Assembly (NCBI RefSeq): GCF_958450345.1
Contig: NC_088780.1
Span: forward strand, 62,581,533-62,645,532
DNA from: Calliphora vicina
Taxonomy: Eukaryota; Arthropoda; Insecta; Diptera; Calliphoridae
Direction of reading: 5' to 3'
DNA: 64,000 nucleotides
The notes beneath the pieces were generated by a model. That model did no database searches, was not told the origin of the DNA, and saw only the letters and a program-made list of their open reading frames with translations. Shown in pieces: positions 10,806 to 21,825 of the stretch (position 1 is the stretch's first letter; every line of letters starts with the position of its first letter). Made by a program: the position numbers and the translations under genes.

Positions 10806-11730
10806 TAGGGTGGTCCTTAATAAACGAAAGTTGGATTTTTACCAGTCGCACCCCCTAGTTTGGTGAACATTGGTCCTCTGAAGTTTTGAGATGCATTTAC
10901 AAGTGGAAAAAAATGCAATTTTTTCAGTTTTTGTAAAAATTTTGCCATTAAAAAATTACTTTTGCAATTTTATTTAAAAGAATAGAAATGTGTACGTAAT
11001 TATCGTTCTAATGAGATATAACAAACAGAAATTGGTCAAAAATGTTAAAGTTGTTAAAAATTCCCCAGGCCATTGACGTGTCTCTGGCCACTAGAACAAG
11101 AAATGTAGAAACAAAATTAACGTATTTTGAGAAATATTAAAATAAAAACTAATTTTTACTTAAAGTATATCCATATTTACTTACTTTAAAAATTTGAAAA
11201 TGGAGTTTTGAAACTGCCGGTAAAAAATTTTTATTTTTTTGGTCATACCTGTGAATAGGTTAACGGTATCCTACGAAGACAGAAACTCACATACAAGTAA
11301 ATATGGATATACTTTAAGTAAAAAATAGCTTTTATTTTAATATTTCTCAAAATATGTTAATTTTGTTTCTACACTTCTTGTTCTAGTGACCAGAGACACG
11401 TATGGCCTGAGGAATTTTTAATAAATTTAAAATTTTTTGACCAATTTATGTTTTTTATGTCTCATTAGAACGACAATTACGTACACATTTCTATTCTTTT
11501 AAATTAAATTTCAAAATTAATTTTTTAATTGCAAAATGTTTACAAAAACTGAGAAAAATGCATTTTTCCCCTTGTAAATGCATCTCAAAACTTCAGAGGG
11601 CTTGCAAAACTTCTTAACCCCAACCGATTTACCTAAAATTTTTTTCAGGATGATTTTTTTTACTAATGTTCACCAAACTTATGGGTGAGAATGGCCAAAA
11701 TCCAAATTTCGTTTATTAAGGGCCACCCTA
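10806..11730. mobile_element. Long near-palindrome (foldback-type element), 925 bp
   Basis: The left arm starts TAGGGTGGTCCTTAATAAAC and the right arm ends TTATTAAGGGCCACCCTA. Complementarity continues through AGAAATGTGTACGTAATT / ATTACGTACACATTTCT, then AGAACAAGAAATGTAGAAAC and its complement, to a centre near 11.2 kb, so the arms are nearly 400 bp with a loop of about 100 bp. The TA at each end suggests a TA target site. Related pieces without the second arm lie at about 3850-3950 and 19.97-20.22 kb. No coding capacity. Confidence 0.8.
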
Positions 11731-11889
11731 ATATACATATGACGAGCCGCAGAACAAAAGGTACTTTTTTACTCATTAAAAATTTTTGAGAAATTGGGTT
11801 TTATTTATTTCGCAATTTAAAAAACAACATGAACCTGGAAATGGTAACAAGTTTCTTACTTATAAATAGATACATCTAACTGTCATAAG

Positions 11890-12924
11890 CAGGGCAACCA
11901 AAAATATGCTCTAAAAAAAGTGTTTTATGCGCATAAAATATGCACTTAAAAACCAAAAATATGCTGTTAAAATATAAAAAATATGCACTTAAAAATAGTT
12001 GATTTTGCTTTGATTTCAAAGTTTTATTAAAAAAATAAATAATAGGTTAATGAAATATTGAGCTCATAAATTCAAATTGGTTATTAAAGAATTAAATTTC
12101 GATTTTAAAATAGTTTGACTCAATTCATTTTATTATTACAATAAATAACTATGTGTTTACTTAAGTTTTAAAATTTTCAAACTAAGCAAAGTTTCATAGA
12201 CAATCTTAATCAATTAAATTTTAAACTGCCTAATACTTCAAACTGTTTTAGTAATTTACTTTCTGATTTCATGTGTCCCAATGTTTGTAGGATCAGTAGA
12301 GAGAGGATGTTCTGTATACATATCTCTAACTGTTTCTATTCTATATGGAGCTTTAAAACCCATTTGTTTATTATATCAATTATGTTTCAAAAACTAAATT
12401 ATGTGTAATTTTTTGGTAAAAAATTGCAATAGATTTTGGAGCGTTCATGCATGTAGATTAACATCTAAATAAATTTGGCTTACAAAATTTAAATTAAATT
12501 ATCAAAAAGCCTTACAATGCTGCGATTAAAAAAACATTTTTGTTGCAGGACTCAAAATACCATGTCATTTTCTATGTTTCTTCCTTTCTTATCCATTAAG
12601 TAGCTTAGGCTAATTATATTGGACTTTAACAAAATACTTAGTACAATATAAAAATGAAAAATTGCAATAGAATTAAGAAAACAAAATAATGAAAAAAAAT
12701 AAAATATGCAACAAAAACATGCAGTTATGAGTTAAATATTCACAAATATGCTATAAAAAGCAAAATATGCTAAAATATTCTTTAAAGAGCAAAATATGCA
12801 AAAATATGCACTAACAAATCGATGCCAAAATTCTTAAAATTGTCTGAAACGGATAAATAACTAACTCATATGTTTATACGACGCACAGCAAAAAATATGA
12901 TATTGCATATTTTTGGTTACCCTG
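11890..12924. mobile_element. hAT-type MITE, 1035 bp, with perfect 8 bp target duplication
   Basis: Ends CAGGGCAACCAAAAATATGC / GCATATTTTTGGTTACCCTG are inverted repeats, and GTCATAAG occurs at 11882-11889 and 12925-12932. The body is rich in short AAAATATGC subterminal repeats near both ends, which in hAT elements are transposase-binding arrays. No transposase frame is present. Confidence 0.9.
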
Positions 12925-13335
12925 GTCATAAGTCACCACATTAAATGTTAAAGATGTTTGATATAAAACCATTTTAATATCGGTAAAAAAAATTAAACAA
13001 AATTTTGCTAACTTGATTGTTTCTAGAAGATTTCAACCCAAAAATTATAAAAATACCAAAAAACCAATTTTTGAAAAAATGCGAAAAAGTTCTGCTGCTC
13101 CTCATATGTATGTACATTAGTCAGTAAGGAACATTGTTCCTTAAAAATATTATATATAATTATGCTATTATTTTGCGTTGAAATAGTACAACCAAAATTT
13201 CATTGTTGAACTGTGAAGTCTCTCATTTTAGATTTGACATATTATGATGTTATGATTATATATTATGAGGAGCCCAGATTGTTTAAATTGGAAATTTATA
13301 TATATATATTTTAATAACTTGTTTAAAACTTTTAG

Positions 13336-13625
13336 GAACACGCTTGGGTAACTGCGAGTGATTTACATCCATTGCCCAGTGAGGAGGAAAACTGTCGGCT
13401 GGTTCAAGTCAGTGATGATGACATTAATTCCGTTGTGCGCAGCATTCCCAAGTTGGATACATTGATTTTAATTAAAACAATGCTAAAACAACATTCCTTT
13501 GGCAATCCATTTTCACGTGGCATATCTGGTCGAGCCCCTCAACGTGGTGGTTCCCGCTTAGAAAGATTCATACGTGCGGGTCGTTCTAATTCAGCACCTG
13601 GATCCTATAATATGATTGTTGATAG
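13336..13625 (+). CDS. CaMKK: CaMKK exon: end of kinase domain and calmodulin-binding/autoinhibitory tail
   Basis: This exon follows the previous one in phase 0 after a 4.9 kb intron; its acceptor is TTTTAG|G. It starts E-H-A-W-V-T, the end of the kinase fold, then P-L-P-S-E-E-E-N-C, then a V-V-R-S-I-P segment leading to I-L-I-K-T-M-L-K-Q-H-S-F-G-N-P-F. In vertebrate CaMKK1/2 the corresponding segment is the combined autoinhibitory and calmodulin-binding helix, and S-F-G-N-P-F is a family hallmark. A later R-S-N-S-A-P-G motif matches the Ser-Ala-Pro-Gly element near the vertebrate C-terminus, a likely phosphorylation site. The exon ends GAT AG|GTATG, so one codon is split across the next intron. 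The reading frame is intact and no other kinase family fits as well. Confidence 0.9.
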
Positions 13626-13700
13626 GTATGTTTCGTTTTGTAAAATATTAAAATGAAAATTCATTTTAAATTGTTTTGTTTTTTTTTTTAATTTTTCCAG

Positions 13701-13779
13701 GCAACTATCTAGTGATAATATACTTCCAGCTCTTTGTGAGCATTCTCCTTCAAATTGCACAAATGAGGAATCTCAGTAA
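13701..13779 (+). CDS. CaMKK: CaMKK last coding exon (C-terminus)
   Basis: A 75-base intron with donor GTATGT and acceptor TTTTTCCAG separates this from the previous exon. The split codon becomes Arg, and 25 further codons end at TAA (13777-13779). The peptide is short, polar and rich in Ser and Asn, ending E-E-S-Q; no domain is visible. Such divergent tails are usual for CaMKK C-termini. Intron size, splice sites and phase agree, so the call is strong even though the peptide is not conserved. Confidence 0.85.
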
Positions 13780-15013
13780 AAGCTAAACATAAATTTATTA
13801 CACAAAAATAGAGACACACATTAAAGTTATAAACGATATATTATAATTATAATAATTAAACAAATGCACAAATACTAATTATAAAAGCAAATAACTTGGG
13901 ATCTGCTCTAAATTCTTCATTAATTAATACATAATATTAATAATACATAAATTATGTGTTACAAACACTATAAAATATGTATTACATTCAGTTAAAATTA
14001 TACAATACTCGTATATATTACCATATTTTTTTAACCAATATCTTTTATCTTTAGCAGGGATGATTTAAAAATTATGTTCTAATAGGTGTATTTTCCAGAC
14101 ATTTTAAATTATTCCGAAAACCAATTTTTACCTCAAACGTAGCGAAGGGCCGATATGCCGATTATTACAGCAAAAATTATATATTTGATCATAATTTTTA
14201 TTTATTTTGTTTTTGGTTTTGTTTTTCCCGAATTCTGCATAATCCAATTTTAGGTACGGCCAAACTATGAGAGTCTTATGTCCTTAAAATATTAAAACAA
14301 AGAATAACAAGAAGGGATTTTTCTACAACAACAATAACTTCTCTCTCTTTTCACATACAAGTAGTATGTGAATTCAACACACTTGAGAGAGAGATTTATC
14401 TTAAAAACTTTTTATTGAAAATTGCAATTCTAACACACACTTTCACAATCACATACAATTTTTTAATTTTTTTTACACACATTTAAACCATTAAATTAAC
14501 CGAAACATATGTATTTTACACAAACGAAAAATATATTTTTTTATTTTTTTTGACATTCAATTTTTGGGTGTTGAAGTTAAAACTGACAAAAAACACATTT
14601 GTAAAATTTCGTACTGAAAATTAATACAAAATTCAAATAAGTTTAATTTTTGCACAAATTATTGAATAAAAAGATGAAAATTCTATTTATAAAACTTTTA
14701 CAGGTCAAATATAAAATAAATAATTTGAGAATTGTTCGATTTTTTAAATTTAATTGAGGAGTGTGTTGAAAGTGGTTTAATCAGCAATACATACATATAA
14801 ACAATATGTTACCACTACATTCATAGTGTTAGGTTTCTTTTGACAGCGTTTCACTTCTTGTTATTATTCTTTGTATTAAAACTTGTTTAAAATATTCAAA
14901 ATAGAGTTTTTAACCCTCCGTTAGTCGCAATCATTTTCAATCGAGACTACTCGCAATGTATCAAATTGATATCAATAAAAAAAGGTGCGTTTTAAAATAA
15001 TCTCTTCACTTTT
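13780..15013. other. CaMKK 3' UTR and downstream AT-rich DNA
   Basis: The CaMKK 3' UTR starts at 13780; I did not find a clear AATAAA in the next 250 bases, so its end is undefined. Around 14.34-14.40 kb is a CTCTCTC...GTGAATTCAACAC...GAGAGAG segment that resembles the centre of the repeats at 5.03 and 25.93 kb. At 14.91 kb a block with TTAGTCGCAATCATTTTCAA repeats sequence at 9.35 kb. Confidence 0.5.
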
Positions 15014-15116
15014 TATAGCGAATGAGCGTTTTGAGTGGACGTTTTACATGTATTTTGTTTTTGTTACAATAACAAAACACATGTTAAATTTCCACTCAAA
15101 GTACTCGTTCACTATA
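15014..15116. repeat. Imperfect 100 bp hairpin
   Basis: TATAGCGAATGAGCGTTTTG... on the left pairs with ...CAAAGTACTCGTTCACTATA on the right, with TGAGTGGAC/TTCCACTCA and ACATGTATTTTGTT/AACAAAACACATGT inside and a very short loop. It lies directly after the 14.91 kb repeat block and may be the end of that element. Confidence 0.65.
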
Positions 15117-15614
15117 GAAAAACAGCACATTAATTTGAGAATAGAATGACGTTATCCAACAATAACAAAAACTCAAATGTATTCGAATAATTACGGATAA
15201 CTATGATTAATAAATTAATTTGAATTTTGATTTTTTAAATTTTAATATTTTTGTTCTGTACACAAAATTCAAATAATTTATACATATGAAATTATTCACA
15301 TTTTGAACAATCAAAATTATGTAACTAGTTTTATGCATAATCGAATAGATGATTAATCAGAAATCCCAAAAAATGTAGTTTTGTCAAAATATTTCTAAAA
15401 GCATGTAAACATTTTTCCTATATTTCTTATCCAAGACTTTTGGATCCAATTTTTTCCATTCGTATCTCGTTTTTAAACTCTATTGAACATATGCATAATT
15501 TATATTAATTTTTTACAATTTTTAAATTTAAAATCCAATATTCTCACAAATATACAATATATAAAATTGATTATTGCTAAATAATATATAGTATGAATAT
15601 TAATATACAATATC

Positions 15615-16300
15615 CCTTATGTGTGTGACAGGGTAGCCGGGTAACTTTTTGAAATGTAATTGCAATTTTCTCTGTATGTAGAATTCCTAGGCGCTTGAAA
15701 CTTTCTGAGAACTCATATCTTTTTGTTGTATTTATTTTTTATAATGGACAATTTTCTGTCTCGACTTGGGAGGGAGTGGTAAATCATTTTACATTTTACA
15801 ACCTTAACAGGGTGACATGGCACCCGGGTACCACATACAAAATATAAGGAAAATATTACTCATACGCTCACAAAACAATATTGAGTAGTCTTTCTACTTG
15901 CTGAATTTATTTGGGTACTGTGTATATAAATGAGAATACCCATTTATTGAGATGACTTTAAACCCATGGTAGGCGTTCATATTGTTCAGGTTACGATGAT
16001 TTTCGTCAAACAACCCGAATGTGAACAAAAGAGCGTAATAGAGCGTAAAAATACACACAATTCATTCAGTTTCTTGATGTTGTTGTGGATATTTAATTTT
16101 TTACCCAAAAGAACACACAAATTAAATGCCTCTTTTTGCCTACCAATGCTTTAAACCAAACTAAAACATTTTTCTTGCATTTAATAATATGGAGCATTCA
16201 CATATATTGCGCAATAATATGAAACGTCATTTGTTATATGTGTGGGTACCCGGGAACCCTGTCACCCTGTTAAAGGTGTTTTTTTGTCACACACATAAGT
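15615..16300. mobile_element. MITE-like element with CTTATGTGTGTGACA inverted ends
   Basis: CTTATGTGTGTGACA near 15616 pairs with TGTCACACACATAAG ending at 16299. A second inner inverted pair, AACAGGGTGACATGGCACCC (from about 15809) and GGGAACCCTGTCACCCTGTT (to about 16273), also exists. ATATC flanks both sides (15610-15614, 16301-16305), a possible 5 bp target duplication. No coding capacity; superfamily unknown. Confidence 0.55.
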
Positions 16301-16360
16301 ATATCGAGGGAGGTATCATATATTAGTTGAATAAAATACTTGCTAGGACTGTTATTTATT

Positions 16361-16745
16361 TGGGGTATTCACACTGTCTGCTATTTGGTCATATTGTCAT
16401 AATGTCCTAATATATTATGATAGTTTAATAAAATGTTTGTTGTGTCACGACTCGGCAGCTAGGCTTAACCGACTCTTAGGCATTCGGCGCTGGTTGGTTA
16501 CGATAACACAGTAAACATAGCATACAGAGTAGTATTATTTTAGTACATTTTTTGCATAAAAAACAATAAAAACCATTGTGAAATATTAGGACAATATGAC
16601 ATGATAAGAGACCTTGTGAATTGACCATATGTTTATTGTTTTGTCATAAAATAATACTTTTTTTGTTTAAAACACAACAACAACTGTTATAATATATTAG
16701 GACATTATGACAATATGACTAATAGCAGACCGTGTGAATACCCCA
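16361..16745. mobile_element. MITE with about 65 bp inverted repeats (Harbinger-like ends possible)
   Basis: TGGGGTATTCACACTGTCTG on the left pairs with CGGTCTGC-type sequence on the right (ends ...GTGTGAATACCCCA), and complementarity extends through CATATTGTCATAATGTCCTA. ATT abuts both ends, a possible 3 bp duplication. Start GGGG and a 3 bp target would fit PIF/Harbinger, but this is inference. A GC-richer core around 16445-16500 is unexplained. Confidence 0.7.
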
Positions 16746-17551
16746 ATTATATTTTTAATTTGTATTAGTTTAACAGAATAAATAGTTACAAACTTCAAAT
16801 TCTTTATAAATATGTATGTATCTGGAAACCATTCATGCCATTGGACCTAAACCATAACGAATTTGGCATCAAAATTCCATATTCGAGAAATCAATAGATA
16901 GCTCTTAATAAATACAATCCCTCGATATTTATATGTACATATATAATTTAGCAAATAAAAAAGAAACAATTTTTTTAAATAAAATAATACATTGTAATAC
17001 ACTCTTATTATTAGCTTCACCTATGAAAAGTTGTATCGATTTTTTTGTGAAAAAAATCGTAGAAAAAAATTTGTCTTTTATAAAAAGCAAGTTTTTAGTT
17101 GTTTTTTTTAACTAATTATAATTTATTGCGTCAGTGCTTTAACTAGATTTAAATACACATGAAAAAGAATTAAATAAAACAATTCAATGCTTTTATTTTT
17201 AAATATATATGTATATTTTTAATTCTTTCGTTGTTGTTTATTATTATATACTATGGCTTTAATACCATTTACAAAACATTATTTAGCAATTAAGTACATA
17301 CGTAATAATATACTTAGTTACTTACAAAATATTAACATACAAGTAAAAAAAAAGATATAAAAAAATAATATACATATTTAATGTACTCTAAAAATTGATA
17401 TCGGACCATTTGTCTGAATTGTGAGATTATTCAATCGTTTACCAAATTTATTGTAAAATGAGAATAAAAAGAAATATGTAGATATCATACCATTTGTCTG
17501 AATAATAATTTAAAAGAAATCTTTTACCAAATTTATTGCAAAATGAGAATA
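16746..17551. other. AT-rich DNA without a gene
   Basis: Only short poly-A/T-derived frames are present. The motif TTTACCAAATTTATTG with a nearby GAGAATAAAA occurs twice (about 17.44 and 17.52 kb). Confidence 0.5.
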
Positions 17552-18350
17552 AAAACAAGTAAGAGTGCTATATTCGGCTATGCCGAATCTTATATACCCT
17601 TCACCTTTGTTGTGGATGCATTATTATTTTTTATAATTAGTATATATGTATGTACATTGCCCACTTTCAGCGTACAGCATCCTAAATTTATCAAGAACAC
17701 AAAAAACAACAACAACGCCAAACGAAACAAAACACCAAAAGAAAAAACAAAATACGCAAGGCAATGAAACCAACACACATCCAAACACACGTTTAATTGT
17801 ATAAAAAACAACAACAACGCCAAAAGAAACAAAATACGCAAAGCATGCACATTCAAACATACGATTTGTTGATTTTTTGTCAAAAAAACCAACACACAAC
17901 CAAACAAAAGTTTAGTTGTATAAAAAACAACAACAACGCCAAAAGAAACAAAACACAAAAAAAAAACAAAATACGCAAAGCATGCACATTCAAACATACG
18001 ATTTGTTGTTTTTTTGTCAAAAAAACCAACACACAACCAAACTAAACTTTAGTTGTATAAAAACCAACAACAACGCCAAAAGAAACAAAACACAAAAAAA
18101 AACAAAATACACAAAGCTTGCACATCCAAGCATACGTTTTGTTGTTTTTTTGTCAAAGCATGCAATACATTGTGTTTTTTGATGAAATTTTCAGAGGTTG
18201 TCTCGGATTTTTGCTCATATCTCCGTTATTTATGGACGGATTTTGCTGATTTTAAATAGCAAAATTCTCGAAAGTATGTCTGACAGAATTGTTGAAGATT
18301 TGGATCCCGGAGATATCTGGGGCCTTCAGAAAATTGATTTCAACAGACAG

Positions 18351-18392
<42 letters not shown>

Positions 18393-18534
18393 GGACATGG
18401 CTTAATCGACTCCGCTATCTATAAGGATCCAGAATATATATACTTTATAGGGTCGGAAATGAAAAATGTAGAAATTACAAACGGAATGACAAACTTATAT
18501 ATACCCTTCTCACGAAGCTGAAGGGTATAAAAAT
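17552..18534 (+). repeat. Dispersed hairpin-ended repeat, copy 2, with internal minisatellite
   Basis: Starts AAAACAAGTAAGAGTGCTAT and contains the palindrome ATTCGGCTATGCCGAAT, followed by TTATATACCCTTCACC. Ends CTTCTCACGAAGCTGAAGGGTATAAAAA. A minisatellite lies inside. A longer GACA run (18345-18393) lies where copy 1 has only three units. Same family as 4.15 kb and 21.1-23.6 kb; no transposase. Confidence 0.75.
17700..18165 (+). repeat. Minisatellite, about four units of 100-140 bp
   Basis: Units begin near 17700, 17802, 17921 and 18059 with AAAACAACAACAACGCCAAA-like sequence and contain GCATGCACATTCAAACATAC and GTTGTTTTTTTGTCAAA. Copy 1 of the host repeat at 4.19 kb has only one unit, so this is a local expansion. 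Long frames across it on both strands are repeat artefacts, not genes. Confidence 0.8.
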
Positions 18535-19234
18535 AAATACATACATACATAATTATACATACATGCATACAAAAAGTGTTTCACATCCCATCCCGAACTA
18601 GTGATTTTAGCAGGTCTAAAGTAGAGATGAGCGATCCCGTGATTTTTGAAGAACGTCGATCTCAGTGAACGTGATTTATAAATCACTGGTCTTTTAAACA
18701 GTGACCGTGATCAAGTTTTGTCTATGTTAAGCAAAGTAACAATTATTATAAGAAGAATATATTATGTATAATTTTCATTCGTATTTGCTGATTTAAAAAC
18801 GTCTGTTAAAAAAATAGGAAAATAACAAAATTAAGCAAATGCAACAAAATTTTAACAGAACTAAAGGTAGGTTCACACATGACAAATATTTGACGAAAAA
18901 GACGTAACCACTAAAAAAATACATTTGAAGTCTTTTATTTATTTGAAAAACTTTTTTTACTTAGGATGATGCAAAACAAAAAATTTAGTTTTATTTTATT
19001 TGAAGCTGTTTGATCTTACAAAACACTTGTAAGAGTAAACATGTCAAACAAATTCGTGTTGAAAAAAGTGGTGCAAATATTGGTAATAGTAGTTAAGATT
19101 ATATTTTATACACTGTGTTGAAGATACGGCTATGGAGCGGATTTTCATGCATTTATGTATAAATAAAATTATGCGCCTAAAAATAGGCAGTAAATGTTGT
19201 TACAAGTGAATGTTGAATAATATTACGGAACGAC
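18535..19234. other. AT-rich DNA without a gene
   Basis: Contains GAGATGAGCGATCCCGTGAT (about 18.63 kb) and a small TGATTTATAAATCACTGG palindrome, probably one end of an unidentified transposon. No coding signal. Confidence 0.4.
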
Positions 19235-19580
19235 ACACAGTGGGGGATCTGAGAAAAAAAGTAGAAATAAATCTGTAACTTCTAAACGAATAGATCGATT
19301 TTAATAAAAATTCCCATGGCTATAGCGGAGGTGTCGATAAGTTTAAGTTTTGAATTTGGGCTTATAACACCAAGGGGGCGCCGAGCCACAATGCACCTCG
19401 GAATGATGCCAAATTTTTGTTTGCGTCCGATTTGAAAGATTTTTATATATGTGGAATCTACTAGATAAGATCTACAAAAAACATTGCTTTAGTCATATAT
19501 TATCTCTTATAGTTTACGAGTTATTCGAATTTGAAAAGTAAAATTTTATGTTTTTTACCTACCTTGGTCTGCTTTTTTGC
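19235..19580 (+). repeat. Dispersed repeat starting CACAGTGGGG, copy 1
   Basis: Starts CACAGTGGGGGATCTGAG. Shares GTTTAAGTTTTGAATTT, GTCCGATTTGAAAGA-like and ATTATCTCTTATAGTTT blocks with 23.94-24.25 kb (minus orientation) and 54.87-55.18 kb (plus). Non-coding; probably one arm of a DNA transposon. Confidence 0.55.
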
Positions 19581-21109
19581 TAATAACGGATCCAATTCTA
19601 TCCCGATTTTCTTGAAGTATCTTTTTTTGAATTAACAAATTTTTTAATAATAGTCAAAAGTTATGTGTATTCAAACTTAAAAAAATAAAAAAGACCACGT
19701 ATTAGTGCGTGGTCCAGAGCCTTCCGAAGTAGACCTATTTTTTATGTAAATTTCAACTTTAGACAACATGTTCTCTAATCGCATAGCTGCTTTCAATAAA
19801 TTAAGACCTGCTTTGTATGTCCCAATATGTTTTTCAATATTGTGCAAAGGGATTTCATAGCCCCGAACTTGGTGCCTTCAATAGATCCAAAAATCAAAAA
19901 AATCCCAATTTTGAGATTTTTGAAAAGTTTTTTGGGAATTGTGGGATTGTCATTAACAATTCACAAATATCATTTTCACTTTTGGATGAGATATAAATGA
20001 CAAAATTTGGTTAAAAAATTTTAAAGTTATTACAAATTCGCCAGACCATTAACGTGTTTCAGGCCACTTGAACAAAAAATGTATGAACAAAAATTAACAT
20101 ATTTCGAGAAAAATTAAAATAAAAGCTAATTTTTATTTAAAATATATCCGTATTTACTTGTGCATGAGTTTTTGTCACCGTAGGATACCGTTAACATATT
20201 CGCAGGTATGGCCTTTTTAAAATTTTTAAAAATTTTGTTAAACAAATTTCAGAATTTTTTTTAAGAGAATTGTTCTTCTTTTAAATTATTTGAAAAAAAA
20301 ATTATTTTTTTGAGCTAATACCATTTTTCAGAAACTTCTCGATATTTTTTGTATTATTTTATCAAGAAAACAGTATCAACTTAAAATAAAACCAAATTTA
20401 AAGAAAATAATTTGATTATTTTTAAATGAAAATAATAACATTTTTATTTATGAATATTTTTTAATGAAATTTTACGGTAATATAGTATATAGTATATAAT
20501 ATATAAAGTGGAAAAATAAAAACAAGTTTTTAAATTTGTAATCCGGCAATTCCCAAAGAAGTGTGAAAAATAAAAAAAAATGGGATTTTTTATTTTTTTG
20601 GATATAATATCCATACCAGGGGCGCGGTTATCGGAACCCTTTACAAAATAATTAAGAAAATATTTGGCCATCTAAAATTGATTACTATATTTTGATATCG
20701 ATTTGGGAATTTTTGTCCTTTGAATTGAATTTTACATAAAAAATATTTTTTGGGAATAATTTCTTCTTGCAATTCATGTTTTCTTACTAATTTTTGCATT
20801 CTGAACATGAATTTTTCATTTTTCAATCATTTATCAAAATAGCGAATGCCGATTCTGAATTGAATTACCATGAAAATATTTTACCTTTCTGTTTCTGAAA
20901 AATATAATGTCCAAGATATAAAAATAAATGGTTAAAGTTGGAGTTTGCTTAAAATAGTGTCTACTTTTAAAGTGTCGTCTATTATTTTACGATAATTTAC
21001 ACCAATCAAACTCCAAAAAATTTAAAAAAAGAAAAAAAATATTTTTTCTATAGATTTTTGTATTTTTACTAGGCCAAGTACTCTACATTGTGAATACCGC
21101 TATTATTTA
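19581..21109. other. AT-rich DNA with a partial long-palindrome family copy
   Basis: 19.97-20.22 kb matches one arm of the 10.8 kb palindrome (shares TTAACATATTTCGAGAAA-like and GGATACCGTTAACATATTCG-like sequence). The rest has no coding signal. Confidence 0.5.
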
Positions 21110-21172
21110 TTGTTAATTGTTATTTTTATACCCTTCACCATGAGTGAAGGGTATAAAAATAACAATTAACAA
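21110..21172. repeat. Perfect 29 bp stem hairpin
   Basis: Arms 21110-21138 and 21144-21172 are exact reverse complements, centred on CCCTTCAC CATGA GTGAAGGG. It marks the terminus of the hairpin-ended repeat family. Confidence 0.9.
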
Positions 21173-21624
21173 TTTGTCATTCCGTTTGTAATTTCTACAT
21201 TTTTCATTTGCGACCCCATAAAGTATATATATTCTGGATCGTTATAGATAGCGGAGTCGATATAGCCATGTCCGTCTGTGTGTTGAAATCAACTTTCCAA
21301 ATCCCCTAAATAACTCACAAATATGATTGATACATCAAAATCTCCGGAATTCTTCCAGCTCGGTTGCTATTTAAAATCGAGAAAATTGGTCCACAAATGG
21401 CCGAGATATAAGCAAAAAACCCATGTATTTTGTTAGTATTTCATGAAATCATGTACATATATAATAGCCCAGTCGGACTTTGAGTTAACTTAAAACTAAC
21501 TAATGGTCAATCAGAAATGAGTCACAGGTGACTAAAAAACTAGCTCATTTCTCTTGTAAATCCCTATTCAGTTTTTCCATGTAGTATCATCACAGCGAGT
21601 CAGTACTCACTCACTATGCATAAG

Positions 21625-21825
21625 TTTCAGCTAACCACAAGCTAACTCATTATGAGTTAGCTTGTGGCACATAAAGTATGAGGGCACTATAAGTTAGCTA
21701 TGAACTGACTAATTAATGATTAGCTTTTACAAGTTAACTTATAGTTAATTTAAATAAGTCATTCTACATAAGTTTCAGCTAACCACAAGCTAACTCACAA
21801 TGAGCTAGATTGTGGTTAGCTGAAA
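21625..21825. repeat. Two palindromic repeats with CAGCTAACCACAAGCTAACT
   Basis: The block TTTCAGCTAACCACAAGCTA occurs at 21625 and 21773, each followed by a near-reverse complement. The second forms an almost complete 53-base hairpin ending TGTGGTTAGCTGAAA (to 21825). Function unknown; probably ends of an old element. Confidence 0.75.

Larger units (their letters stand above)
8414..13335 (+). other. CaMKK intron, 4.9 kb, filled with transposon debris
   Basis: Bounded by GTAAGT and TTTTAG. It contains, in order, AT-rich sequence with no recognisable gene (8414-9428), a hAT transposase scrap, a Helitron scrap, a long near-palindrome and a hAT-type MITE, each listed separately. The remainder is short AT-rich spacer. 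No other exon was found inside it on either strand. Confidence 0.85.

Noticed and set aside
15966..16154. A 62-codon frame with a hydrophobic C-terminal stretch
   Set aside because: Lies wholly inside a non-coding inverted-repeat element and has no family resemblance.
17590..18259. Overlapping frames of 68-148 codons on both strands with repeated F-V-S-F-G-V-V-V or N-N-N-A-K-R-N-K peptides
   Set aside because: They are translations of the minisatellite; the repeat is open in several frames on both strands at once and has no domain.
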